A stretch of DNA of 64,000 nucleotides from JBDLRH01 sp039800165 (GCA_039800165.1 JBDLRH010000004.1:1-64000); one strand, 5' to 3'. Counted from the first letter of the stretch, positions 35,663 through 43,901 are shown. A program made the numbers and translations. Notes: generated by a model not told the origin, from the sequence alone.

Positions 35663-36166
35663 TCAGGTTTTCCAGAACCCGCGGTGGGGTTCGCTGGACT
35701 CGTCGACCAGGGCCGGGCCGATGCAGTCGATCGGATGCGGAGAGGCAGCAAAGACGTCGCGGCACGACAGCTCGGCATCGCGCTGCTCGGCGCGTTCGCC
35801 GCGAAACACGCGCAGCCGCTGCGCGTCAATGCCAAACACCACGCGCTGGATGCCGCTCCAGAAAATGGCACCGGCGCACATCACGCAGGGCTCACCCGAC
35901 GAATACAGCGTGGCGCGCTGCAGCTGCTCGCGCTGGAACCGCGGGCTGGCGATGCGGATGGCGCTGGTCTCGGCGTGGGCGGTGCAGTCGCCTGTCTCGC
36001 CGTTGCTGTTCCACGCCTCGGCCAGCACCTCGCCTTCGGGCGAAACGATGACCGCGCCAAACGGCCGGTTGCCGCGCGCGCGGGCGGTGGCAGACAGGGC
36101 GATCGCGTCGCGCAGATAGCGCGCATCACGCTCGTCCAGCGAAGCTTCCGGGGGCAGGGTGTTCAT
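35663..36166 (-). CDS. CDA-fold nucleobase deaminase (guanine-deaminase type)
   Basis: 167 residues, cytidine-deaminase fold. Zinc site TAHAETSAI (His and proton-shuttle Glu) and GEPCVMCAGA (two Cys). The C-terminal FWKT tail and RPFGAVIV resemble bacterial guanine deaminases (GuaD) of the CDA class, with tRNA-adenosine deaminase as the outgroup. It would supply xanthine from guanine or deaminate a related base. Start at 36166 chosen; ATG at 36172 possible. Confidence 0.85.
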   Translation of the reverse strand: MNTLPPEASLDERDARYLRDAIALSATARARGNRPFGAVIVSPEGEVLAEAWNSNGETGDCTAHAETSAIRIASPRFQREQLQRATLYSSGEPCVMCAGAIFWSGIQRVVFGIDAQRLRVFRGERAEQRDAELSCRDVFAASPHPIDCIGPALVDESSEPHRGFWKT

Positions 36167-36179
36167 GCGCATGCACCCA

Positions 36180-36194
36180 GCAAGGCACATGCCA
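36180..36194 (-). promoter_or_regulatory. Sigma-54 promoter of the deaminase gene
   Basis: Minus-strand TGGCATGTGCCTTGC fits the consensus TGGCA(C/T)-N5-TTGC. The predicted start, near 36168, is only 2 nt before the annotated ATG, implying a leaderless message or chance. It is back to back with the plus-strand site at 36219-36233. Confidence 0.55.
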
Positions 36195-36218
36195 GCGACG
36201 CAGTGCACGCGCTGGCCT

Positions 36219-36233
36219 TGGTACGCAGGTTGC
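36219..36233 (+). promoter_or_regulatory. Sigma-54 promoter of the Rieske oxygenase gene
   Basis: TGGTACGCAGGTTGC differs from TGGCAC-N5-TTGC at one base and keeps GG and GC 10 bp apart, with a flanking T on each side. Predicted start near 36245, 13 nt before the ATG. A ribosome site AGGAG lies at 36247-36251. Confidence 0.7.
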
Positions 36234-36257
36234 TAGCATCCAGGGCAGGAGCGCCTC

Positions 36258-37319
36258 ATGCTGGTCACACGACAACCCGTCTTTCGCAAGTTCTGGCATG
36301 CGGTCATGCCGCTGGCTGAATTGCAAAACGGCCCGCGGCCTTTCACCCTGCTGGGCGAAGACATCGTGCTGTTCCTGGACGGCACCGGCCAGCCTGCCGC
36401 GCTGCGCGACCGCTGCTGCCACCGCACCGCGCGCCTGAGCAAGGGCTGGTGCGTGGACGCGCAGGGCCAGGCCTGTGGCCAGGGCGCCATCCAGTGCGGG
36501 TACCACGGCTGGACGTACGACCGCGGTGGCCGCGTGATCCGCATTCCGCAGTACGACGCCGACCGCGCCATCCCGGGCGACTACCGCACCACCGCCTACC
36601 ACTGCACCGCGCGCTACGGCTACGCCTGGGTGGCGCTGGAAGACCCGGTCGCGCCGATTCCGGAGGTGCCCGAGTTCGGCGCGCCCGGCTGGCGCACCAT
36701 CTTCCAGTTCTACGAAACCTGGGCCACCAGCCCGATGCGCGCGCTGGAGAATTCATTCGACAACTCGCACTTCAGCTTCGTGCACCGTGCCACCTTCGGC
36801 GTGGCGGCGCAGCCCAAGCCCAGCAAGTACGAACTGGTCGAAAACGAAGGCGGCTTTCATGCCGAGACGGTGATTGCCGCCACCAACCCGGAGAAGTTCC
36901 ACCGCATCAGCGGGGTGAAGGACGCAGTGACCACGCGCCACATGCGAAACGCCTACTACCTGCCGTTCTCGCGGCGGCTGGACATCGAATACCCGAGCGG
37001 CATCCGCCACGTCATCATCAACTGCTTCACGCCGATCGATGATGGCCACATCGCGCTGTGCCAATGGCTGTTCCGCAACGACACGCAAGAGGACTGTCCC
37101 GCAGACCTGCTGATCCACTTCGACGAGGTGATCACCCGCGAGGACAAGGACATCCTCGAGGCGACCGACCCGGACGCGGTGATCGACACGCGGCGCCGTG
37201 GCGTGGAGTATTCGATGGACTCCGACCGCCCCGGCATGCTGATCCGCAAGCACCTGATGGAGCTGCTGGCGCGCCACGGCGAAGCCGAGGTGCACCGCGG
37301 CAGCGTGAACGCCGGTTGA
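36258..37319 (+). CDS. Rieske non-heme iron oxygenase, demethylase-like
   Basis: 353 residues, alpha subunit. Rieske ligands Cys53-x-His55 (RCCHRTARL) and Cys80-x2-His83 (CGYHGWTY) with a longer than usual spacer. Mononuclear iron site ENSFDNSHFSFVH (Asp and two His). The single-component-type length and sequence pattern resemble the VanA/caffeine-demethylase/PobA group, which removes O- or N-methyl groups or hydroxylates rings. No reductase gene is adjacent; the stand-alone ferredoxin and flavodoxin genes are the nearest candidates. It stands alone on the plus strand between two minus-strand deaminase units. Confidence 0.88.
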   Translation: MLVTRQPVFRKFWHAVMPLAELQNGPRPFTLLGEDIVLFLDGTGQPAALRDRCCHRTARLSKGWCVDAQGQACGQGAIQCGYHGWTYDRGGRVIRIPQYDADRAIPGDYRTTAYHCTARYGYAWVALEDPVAPIPEVPEFGAPGWRTIFQFYETWATSPMRALENSFDNSHFSFVHRATFGVAAQPKPSKYELVENEGGFHAETVIAATNPEKFHRISGVKDAVTTRHMRNAYYLPFSRRLDIEYPSGIRHVIINCFTPIDDGHIALCQWLFRNDTQEDCPADLLIHFDEVITREDKDILEATDPDAVIDTRRRGVEYSMDSDRPGMLIRKHLMELLARHGEAEVHRGSVNAG

Positions 37320-37378
37320 TCGTCGGCTGGGCGCGCCAGGTTCGCGCAGCCCAGGCGCAGCGCCTCACAGGGGGCTGC

Positions 37379-37852
37379 TCAGCGCTTCCAGAAGTCGCGG
37401 TGCAGCGCTGCGATCTCTTCTTCCACTTCCGGCACCGGGCCGATCACGGTGATGGCCTTCTGGCCGCGCGCAAACACCTCGCGGCAGGGCAGGTCGAAGG
37501 TCGGGTTCTCGTGGTGGTTGCCGGTGAGCTGCAGCAGCCGCGATTCGGTCATGCCGTACACCAGCGTGCCGATGTTCGCCCAGTACTGCGTGCCGCTGCA
37601 CATCGCACAGGGCTCGACCGTGGTCACCAGCGTGCAGCCCCACAGGTAGTCGGTGCTGAAATTCAGCGCTGCGGTGCGCGCGAGTGTGGATTCGGCGTGG
37701 TTGACGGTGTCCACATTGCCCTGCTCGGCCAGCACCGTCTCACCGTCGGGGGCCACCAGCAGCGCACCGAACGGATGGCGGCCCAGGCCCATCGCGCGTT
37801 GCGCTACCGCATTGGCGCGCCGCAGGTGCCGAACGATTTGCTCGGGCGTCAA
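37379..37852 (-). CDS. Second CDA-fold nucleobase deaminase
   Basis: 157 residues. Zinc motifs NHAESTLAR (His, Glu) and EPCAMCSGT (two Cys); HPFGALLVAPDG in the core and a C-terminal FWKR tail like the protein at 35.7 kb, with which it shares only moderate similarity. Probably acts on guanine or another aminated base. Last gene of the second importer operon, 22 bp after the permease gene. Confidence 0.85.
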   Translation of the reverse strand: MTPEQIVRHLRRANAVAQRAMGLGRHPFGALLVAPDGETVLAEQGNVDTVNHAESTLARTAALNFSTDYLWGCTLVTTVEPCAMCSGTQYWANIGTLVYGMTESRLLQLTGNHHENPTFDLPCREVFARGQKAITVIGPVPEVEEEIAALHRDFWKR

Positions 37853-37874
37853 GGCCGGGCCCGCGTGTTGCGTG

Positions 37875-38642
37875 TCAGGCCGCCTGCGAGCCGCGATGCG
37901 CCCAGCCGGTGGTGCGCTTCTCGATCCAGCTGAACACTTCGTACATCGCCATCGCCATCACGCCGATGGTGACCAGGCCCGCGAAGGCCAGCGACATGCG
38001 CTGCTGGCTGCCGGCGGTCTGCATCAGGTAGCCGATGCCCGAGTCGCCGGCGGTCATCTCGGCCAGCACGGTGCCGACGAAGGCCAGGGTGATCGCGATC
38101 TTGAGCGAGCCGTAGAAGTAGGGCATGGAGCGCGGCAGGCCGATCTTGACCAGGATGTCCCAGCGGCGCGCACCCAGCACGCGCAGAACGTCTTCCAGCT
38201 CGGGCTCGAGTGTGGCAAGACCGGTGGCGATGTTCACCGTGATCGGAAAGAAGCTGATCAAAAACGCGGTCAGCACGCCCGGGCCCAGGCCGATGCCGAA
38301 CCACACCACCAGGATCGGCACCACCGCCGCCTTGGGCACTGCATTGAAGGCCACCATCAGCGGGTACAGCGCGGTGTAGGCCATGCGCGAGCTGCCGATC
38401 AGGAAGCCCAGCAACACACCGACCACGATGGAGATGCCAAAACCCACCATCGTGACCCAGAAGGTCTTCCACGCCGCTTCCAGCAGCGGGCCCTTGAATT
38501 CGACGAACTGGCTGGCGATCTGTGTCGGCGCAGGGAAGATGAATTCGGCGATGCCGAACACGCGCACCACCGCCTCCCACAGCAGCAGCACGATGGCCAG
38601 CACGATCAGCGGCGAGAAGCGCTCAAGCGTCTTGTTGTTCAT
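37875..38642 (-). CDS. ABC transporter permease (SsuC/TauC type), second importer
   Basis: 255 residues, six membrane segments. Coupling region VLGARRWDILVKIGLPRSMP and VLAEMTAGDSGIGYLMQ are typical of the NMT1/SsuA-type importers. 16 bp after the ATPase gene. Shares class but not close identity with the first importer permease, so the two systems are not a recent duplication. Confidence 0.9.
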   Translation of the reverse strand: MNNKTLERFSPLIVLAIVLLLWEAVVRVFGIAEFIFPAPTQIASQFVEFKGPLLEAAWKTFWVTMVGFGISIVVGVLLGFLIGSSRMAYTALYPLMVAFNAVPKAAVVPILVVWFGIGLGPGVLTAFLISFFPITVNIATGLATLEPELEDVLRVLGARRWDILVKIGLPRSMPYFYGSLKIAITLAFVGTVLAEMTAGDSGIGYLMQTAGSQQRMSLAFAGLVTIGVMAMAMYEVFSWIEKRTTGWAHRGSQAA

Positions 38643-38658
38643 GTTGGATGCGGGCGCG

Positions 38659-39477
38659 TCACTGCGGCAGGGTCACGGCCTTGCCCACCGGCTGCCGCGA
38701 CGCGCCGATGTGGCCGCGCAGCTCGTGCACGATGTCGGTGAACTGCGGGGTGTAGGTCACTTCCAGGTCGCGCGGCCGCGGCAGGTCGATCTCGCGCTTG
38801 ACGACGAAGCGCCCCGGGCTGCGGCTCATGCAATACACCGTGTCGGCAAGGAACACGCTCTCGCGCAGGTCGTGGGTGACCAGGATGACGTTGAACTTCT
38901 GCGCGGCATGCAGGTCGCGCAGCGCGCACCACAGCTCTTCGCGGGTGAAGGCGTCCAGCGCGCCGAAGGGCTCGTCAAGCAGCAGCATCTTCGGCTCGTG
39001 GATCAGCGCGCGGCAGATGCTGGCGCGCTGCTGCATGCCACCCGACAGCTGCCACGGAAACTTGTCTTCGTAGCCGCCCAGGCCCACGCTTTGCAGCAGC
39101 TTGCGGGCGCGTTCCTCGTACTCCTTGCGCCTGGACTTGAACGACGAGCGGTACGGCTCGACGATCTCCAGCGGCAGCAGCACGTTGTCCACCGTGGTGC
39201 GCCAGGGCAAGAGGCTCGGCGCCTGAAACGCCATGCCACTGATCTTCAGCGGGCCGGTGACCGGCTCGCCGTTGATCACGATGGTGCCCTGGCTGGGCAT
39301 CTTCAGGCCCGTCGTCAACTTCATGAAAGTCGACTTGCCGCAACCGGAGGGGCCGACGATGGCGATGAATTCGCCTTCCTCGACCTGCAGCGAGATGTCC
39401 TCGACCGCGTACTGGCCCTTGGCCAGCAGTTCCTCGTTATAGGCAAGCCAGACGTTGCGGAAGTCGACGAAGGCCAT
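38659..39477 (-). CDS. ABC transporter ATPase, second importer
   Basis: 272 residues. Walker A GPSGCGKSTFMK, Q-loop MAFQAPSLLPW, signature LSGGMQQRASICRAL, Walker B LLLDEPFGALDAFT, H-loop LVTHDLRESVFL. The start at 39477 (MAFVDFRNVWLAYN) is set by family similarity. 20 bp downstream of the receptor gene. Confidence 0.93.
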   Translation of the reverse strand: MAFVDFRNVWLAYNEELLAKGQYAVEDISLQVEEGEFIAIVGPSGCGKSTFMKLTTGLKMPSQGTIVINGEPVTGPLKISGMAFQAPSLLPWRTTVDNVLLPLEIVEPYRSSFKSRRKEYEERARKLLQSVGLGGYEDKFPWQLSGGMQQRASICRALIHEPKMLLLDEPFGALDAFTREELWCALRDLHAAQKFNVILVTHDLRESVFLADTVYCMSRSPGRFVVKREIDLPRPRDLEVTYTPQFTDIVHELRGHIGASRQPVGKAVTLPQ

Positions 39478-39497
39478 GGATGCTCGGTGCTCCGCGT

Positions 39498-40559
39498 TTA
39501 CTTCTTGGCGGCCGGCGCAGCGGCAGCCTTGGCCACCGGCGGCAGGATGTTGAGCTCGGCCTTCGGCGGCAGCAGCTTGTCGGTCCACACCGCATTCACA
39601 TCCACGCGGGTCTTGGTGGCAAATGCATCGGACACCTGCGACGCCATCAGCGCCAGGCGGCCCGGGTTCACCACGCCAAAGCCCTCGGCGCGTGCGTCGG
39701 GGCTGGCCACGACCGCGTCAATCGCCATGCGCAGGCGGCGCTTTTCCAGGTCGACGTTGATGATGCCGTCACGCGCCTTCACGTATTCGATGGCCGGGTC
39801 GGGGTTGGCCATCACTTCCTTGGCGCCCTTGGCAAAGGCCGACAGGAAGGCAGTCACTGCCTTGGGGTTCTCGCGGATCAGCTTGGGCGAGGCGATGATC
39901 GCGTTGCCGTAGAGCTTCACGCCGTGGTCGGGGTAGTTCAGCACCACGATGTCTTCGGTCTTCACGCCACGCGCCTCGAGGTTGAGGATGGAGGTGAACG
40001 AGAAGCCGGTGATGGCCTCGATGTCGCCGCGCACCAGCATCGTCTCGCGCAGCGGCGGGTCCATGCTGGTCCACTGCACGCCAGAGATGTTGTTGGCCTT
40101 GGCGAAGATCGGGAACGCCTTGCGGCCGGCATCAAAGCCCGGCGCGCCGAGCTTCTTGCCGTTGAGGTCGGCCGGGGTCTTGATGCCGCTCTTCTTGAGC
40201 GCCAGCACCGCAGCCGGCGTGTTGTTGTAGACCATCATCACCGCCACCGGCTTGTTCGGCGCGTCGGGGTTGTTGGCGTGGAATTCCATCAGCGCGGCCA
40301 GGTCGGCAAAGCCGATGTCGTAGGTGCCCGAGGCCACACGGGTGACGGTGCCGCCCGAGCCGTTGCCGGCGTCGATGGTCACGTCCAGCCCGGCGGCCTT
40401 GTAGTAGCCCTTGGCGGTGGACGCGAGGAACAGCGCCGCAGGGCCCTCGAAGCGCCAGTCCAGCTGGAACTTGATCGGCGTTTGCGCCGAGGCGGTGGAC
40501 ACAAAGGCGAGCGAGGCCGCCAGGGCGGCGGCGGACTTCAGCAGGGAACGCTTGTTCAT
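39498..40559 (-). CDS. NMT1/THI5-like substrate-binding protein, second importer
   Basis: 353 residues with signal peptide (NKRSLLKSAAALAASLAF, cleavage after ASA). FQLDWRFEGPAALFLASTAKGYY and GNGSGGTVTRVASGTYDIGFAD mark the NMT1/SsuA family. The C terminus is Ala/Lys-rich. First gene of the operon driven by the sigma-54 promoter at 40599-40613. Ligand probably a purine, pyrimidine or related heterocycle, judging from the cotranscribed deaminase. Confidence 0.9.
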   Translation of the reverse strand: MNKRSLLKSAAALAASLAFVSTASAQTPIKFQLDWRFEGPAALFLASTAKGYYKAAGLDVTIDAGNGSGGTVTRVASGTYDIGFADLAALMEFHANNPDAPNKPVAVMMVYNNTPAAVLALKKSGIKTPADLNGKKLGAPGFDAGRKAFPIFAKANNISGVQWTSMDPPLRETMLVRGDIEAITGFSFTSILNLEARGVKTEDIVVLNYPDHGVKLYGNAIIASPKLIRENPKAVTAFLSAFAKGAKEVMANPDPAIEYVKARDGIINVDLEKRRLRMAIDAVVASPDARAEGFGVVNPGRLALMASQVSDAFATKTRVDVNAVWTDKLLPPKAELNILPPVAKAAAAPAAKK

Positions 40560-40598
40560 GAGGGGCTCCAGTTCGAAGAAAGATGCATCACCGGTCAA

Positions 40599-40613
40599 GC
40601 AAGGACGGTGCCA
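40599..40613 (-). promoter_or_regulatory. Sigma-54 promoter of the second importer
   Basis: Minus-strand TGGCACCGTCCTTGC is an exact TGGCAC-N5-TTGC match. Predicted start near 40587, 28 nt before the receptor-gene ATG. Confidence 0.87.
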
Positions 40614-40632
40614 TCACGCAGCGCTGGTCGGG

Positions 40633-40647
40633 GCACCAGCCCGGTGC
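40633..40647. promoter_or_regulatory. NtrC-like binding site
   Basis: GCACC-AGCCC-GGTGC matches the NtrC consensus GCACC-N5-GGTGC perfectly. It is centred about 53 bp upstream of the predicted sigma-54 start; closer than usual enhancers but usable. Confidence 0.6.
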
Positions 40648-40762
40648 GAACGGAATTGTGACCCAAGCTCCGGGACGGCTTTGCGCTGCCCCCTCGGTGG
40701 AAACCCGACAAGCGGGCCGGGGCCACCGCTGCGGGCATGGAACCAAAGGTATTCATTGATGC

Positions 40763-40791
40763 ATACGATTTCGTATACACATGAGTGTACG
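40763..40791. promoter_or_regulatory. Overlapping inverted repeats, degenerate GntR-type operator
   Basis: ATACGA-TT-TCGTAT (40763-40776) overlaps a 20-bp imperfect palindrome (40772-40791, 16 of 20 symmetric) containing GTATACAC, the core of the perfect GntR sites at 45.7 and 56.0 kb. It lies in the 287-bp gap (40560-40846) upstream of the second importer. Confidence 0.5.
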
Positions 40792-40846
40792 TTTCGCGTG
40801 CAGGTGCGGTATCAGGGTCAACCCTGAGCGCCACGCCGTCCCGCGC

Positions 40847-42091
40847 TCAGCCCAGCAGCTCGTGCAGGGTGCGCGCGATCACCTTGGTGGCGCGCCGCAG
40901 GTCCTCCAGCACGATGTGCTCGTCGGCACGCTTGGCATTGCTTTCGCGCACGGTGCGCGGGCCGGCGCCGTAGATCACGCCGGGGATGCCCTGCTCCACA
41001 TACAGCCGCACGTCGGTGTACAGCGGCGTGCCCACCGCCGGGATGGGTTCGCCAAACACCTGCTGACCGTGCTTTTGCAGCGCCTGCACCAGCGGTGCGT
41101 TGCCGGCCAGCGGCACCATCGCGCGTGCCAGCAGCATGCGCTTGACGTCCACGGTGATCGCGGCGCTGCCACGCGGTGGCTTGAAGCGGGCCGCAGCCTG
41201 GGCAATCAGGTCACGAATCGAGGCCTCGACCTGCGCCGGGTCTTCCTCGGGGATCATGCGGCGATCCAATTTGATCACCACCTTGCCCGGCACCACATTG
41301 GTGTTGGTGCCGCCCTGGATCAGGCCGACGTTGAGGTAGGGGTGGGTGATGCCCTCGACCTTCGATCGCACCTGCTTGTACTGCTCGTTGAGCGCATACA
41401 GCGCATTCAGGATGTGCACCGCGCCTTGCAGCGCATCGGTGCCGCTGTCGGGAATGGCAGCGTGCGCCATCTCGCCCTGCACCGTCACTTCCATCTGCAG
41501 GCAGCCGTTGTGTGCCACCACCACCTGGTAGCTGAAGCCGGCCGCGATCATCAGGTCGGGCTTGGTCAGGCCCTTCTTGAGCAGCCAGCCCGGGCCGACC
41601 TCGCCGCCGAACTCCTCGTCGTAGGTGAAGTGCAGCTCCACCGCGCCGGCCTTGGGTTTTGCAACCGCCTCCAGCGCGCGCAGCGCAAAGGTGAAGCTCG
41701 AGAAGTCGCTCTTGCTCACCGCGGTGGCACGGCCGTACATCTTGCCGTCCACCACCTCGCCGCCGTAGGGGTCGTGCGTCCAGCCTTCGCCCGGGGGCAC
41801 CACATCGCCATGCGCGTTCAGCGCAATCGTGCGGCCACCGGCGCCATAGGGGCGGCGCACGATCAGGTTGGTGATGCTTTGCAGGCCGGCGGCCTTCACC
41901 TCGTCGGCGGGCACCGGGTGCTTCTCCGCCTCGAAGCCGAAGGCGCGGATCAGCTCGGCGGTGCGCTCGGCGTGCGGCGCGTTGTTGCCAGGTGGTGTGT
42001 CGGTGGGCACGCGCACCAGTTGCTGCAGAAACTGCACCTGCTCGTCAAAGTGCGCGTCGATCCAGGCATCCAGTTGTTGTTCGGGGCTCAT
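40847..42091 (-). CDS. M20 family metallohydrolase (ArgE/DapE type)
   Basis: 414 residues. Metal-ligand motifs ALNAHGDVVPPGEGW (His, Asp), GRATAVSKSD with the bridging Asp, FTYDEEFGGEVG (catalytic Glu pair) and late HIVLEDL. Hydrolyses an acyl or carbamoyl amide of a small molecule. It ends the minus-strand run puuE, uraD fusion, M20, suggesting a late step of purine breakdown such as an N-carbamoyl or ureido compound. No specific substrate can be named. Confidence 0.85.
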   Translation of the reverse strand: MSPEQQLDAWIDAHFDEQVQFLQQLVRVPTDTPPGNNAPHAERTAELIRAFGFEAEKHPVPADEVKAAGLQSITNLIVRRPYGAGGRTIALNAHGDVVPPGEGWTHDPYGGEVVDGKMYGRATAVSKSDFSSFTFALRALEAVAKPKAGAVELHFTYDEEFGGEVGPGWLLKKGLTKPDLMIAAGFSYQVVVAHNGCLQMEVTVQGEMAHAAIPDSGTDALQGAVHILNALYALNEQYKQVRSKVEGITHPYLNVGLIQGGTNTNVVPGKVVIKLDRRMIPEEDPAQVEASIRDLIAQAAARFKPPRGSAAITVDVKRMLLARAMVPLAGNAPLVQALQKHGQQVFGEPIPAVGTPLYTDVRLYVEQGIPGVIYGAGPRTVRESNAKRADEHIVLEDLRRATKVIARTLHELLG

Positions 42092-42125
42092 CGGTCGGTG
42101 TCTTTCGGTGTGTGGGCGCAGGCAA

Positions 42126-43901
42126 TCAGCCGCGCGCGATCTGCTGCAGCAGATGGTCAAAGGCGTCGACGCACAGCTGCATGTCGTCGCAGGTGGTGGA
42201 CTCCAGCGGGTTGTGACTGATGCCGGCGTTCTCGCCGCGCACGAACAGCATGGCCTGCGGCATCACTTCGTGCAGCTTCATCGCATCGTGGCCGGCACCA
42301 CTGGGCATGCGGAACACCGGAAGGCCAAGCGACTGCACCGCGGCCTCCCAGCGCTGCTGCCAGGCACTTGCGCTGGGGGCAGCGGCTGCGCGCATTGTTT
42401 CTTCGACCTTGCTGCGCACGCCGCGGCGCGCACAGATCTCTTCGAGCCTGGCCAGCACATCGCGCACCAGGGCATCGCGCTGCGCATCGGTGGGCGCGCG
42501 CAGGTCCAGCGTGAAGACACAGCGGCCGGGCACCACATTGGTCGACCCGTTGGGCACCTGCAGGATGCCCACCGTGCCCACCGAGTCGCCGTCGGCGGAT
42601 GCGCGTTGTTCCACATACAGCGCCAGTTCAGCCACGGCCACGGCGGCATCGCGGCGGCGGTCCATCGGCGTGGTGCCGGCGTGGCTGGCCATGCCCTGCA
42701 CCTCGCACAGGTAGCGCACGCTGCCGTTGATGGAGGTGACCACGCCGAGCGGCAGGTCCACCTCGTTGAGCACCGGGCCCTGCTCGATGTGCACCTCCAC
42801 AAAGCCGCTGTAGCGCCTGGGGTCGCGCTTCAGTGCGGCAATCGCCTCCAGCGTGGCCGGCAGGCCGGCAGCGCGCATCGCATCGCGCATGGTCACGCCG
42901 TCGGCGTCTTGCTGGTCCATCCAGGCGGGATTGAACTGGCCGATCAGCGCGCCCGAGCCGAGGAAGGTGGCCTTGTAGCGCTGGCCTTCCTCTTCGGCAA
43001 AGCCGATCACCTCAATGCCGTAGGGCAGCCGCTTGCCGCTGGCATGCAGTGCACGCACGCATTCCATGGGCACCAGGATGCCCAGGCGGCCGTCGTACTT
43101 GCCGCCGTTGCGCACCGTGTCGAAGTGGCTGCCGGTCATCAGCAGCGGTGCGCCTGCAGCGCTGCCGTGATAACGCCCCACCACATTGCCCACCGCGTCG
43201 ATGAACACTTCATCAAAGCCGCACTCGCGCATCCACTGCGACAACTGGGCCTGGCAGGCCTGATGGGCCGCCGTCAGATAGGTCACGGTGAGCTGCCCGG
43301 CCTCCTTGAAGCCGGGGTCGGAGTGCTGTGCCAGGGCTTCGGCCCAGTCCCACACGCGCTGGCCGCGCTCGGGCGTCGCGCCGAACTTGTCGTTCAGGCG
43401 GATCTCTGCAATGCGATGGATGTTGCGCAGGGCCTCGGCGCGCTCGTAGTCAGGCGGGTTGTGCAGGCGGCGCGCGAAGGTGTCGATGATCTGGTGGCGG
43501 TTCAGCCCGGTACCGCGCGGCCCGCGCACCGCCAGGATGAACGGAAAGCCGAACTTCGCGTTGTAGTCGACATTGAGCGACTGGATGCGAGCGAATTCCT
43601 CGGGCGTGCAGTCGGTCAGGCCCGCCTTGCCCTGCTCGTTGGTGCTTTCGGCGGTCAGCGTCTTGCTCACCATCGCCTTGCCCGCGAGTTCGGGGTGGGC
43701 GCGGATCAGCGCCAGCTGCTTGTCCTCGGCGGCCTCGCGCACCACCTGTGCCATCGCCTGCTTCAGGTGGGTGAGCGAGCGAAACGGCCGCTGGGCCAGC
43801 GCTGCCTCGGCAATCCACGGCGAATGCTCGTAGATGCCGTCGAGCAGCTGCACACCCTGCGCCGGGCTGGCAGCATTGAGTTGGTCGATCGTCAGCGTCA
43901 T
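42126..43901 (-). CDS. OHCU decarboxylase-allantoate amidohydrolase fusion
   Basis: 591 residues, two enzymes in one chain. Residues 1 to about 170 are UraD (2-oxo-4-hydroxy-4-carboxy-5-ureidoimidazoline decarboxylase): RAHPELAGKAM with catalytic His, STNEQGKAGL, FGFPFILAVRG. Residues about 175-591 are an M20-type allantoate amidohydrolase: GSHFDTVRNGGKYDG, GFAEEEGQRY, MASHAGTTPMDRRRDA, HNPLE. The first gives S-allantoin and the second works two steps later, on allantoate; PuuE, encoded 4 bp upstream, performs the step between. No stop or frameshift lies between the halves. Confidence 0.93.
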   Translation of the reverse strand: MTLTIDQLNAASPAQGVQLLDGIYEHSPWIAEAALAQRPFRSLTHLKQAMAQVVREAAEDKQLALIRAHPELAGKAMVSKTLTAESTNEQGKAGLTDCTPEEFARIQSLNVDYNAKFGFPFILAVRGPRGTGLNRHQIIDTFARRLHNPPDYERAEALRNIHRIAEIRLNDKFGATPERGQRVWDWAEALAQHSDPGFKEAGQLTVTYLTAAHQACQAQLSQWMRECGFDEVFIDAVGNVVGRYHGSAAGAPLLMTGSHFDTVRNGGKYDGRLGILVPMECVRALHASGKRLPYGIEVIGFAEEEGQRYKATFLGSGALIGQFNPAWMDQQDADGVTMRDAMRAAGLPATLEAIAALKRDPRRYSGFVEVHIEQGPVLNEVDLPLGVVTSINGSVRYLCEVQGMASHAGTTPMDRRRDAAVAVAELALYVEQRASADGDSVGTVGILQVPNGSTNVVPGRCVFTLDLRAPTDAQRDALVRDVLARLEEICARRGVRSKVEETMRAAAAPSASAWQQRWEAAVQSLGLPVFRMPSGAGHDAMKLHEVMPQAMLFVRGENAGISHNPLESTTCDDMQLCVDAFDHLLQQIARG

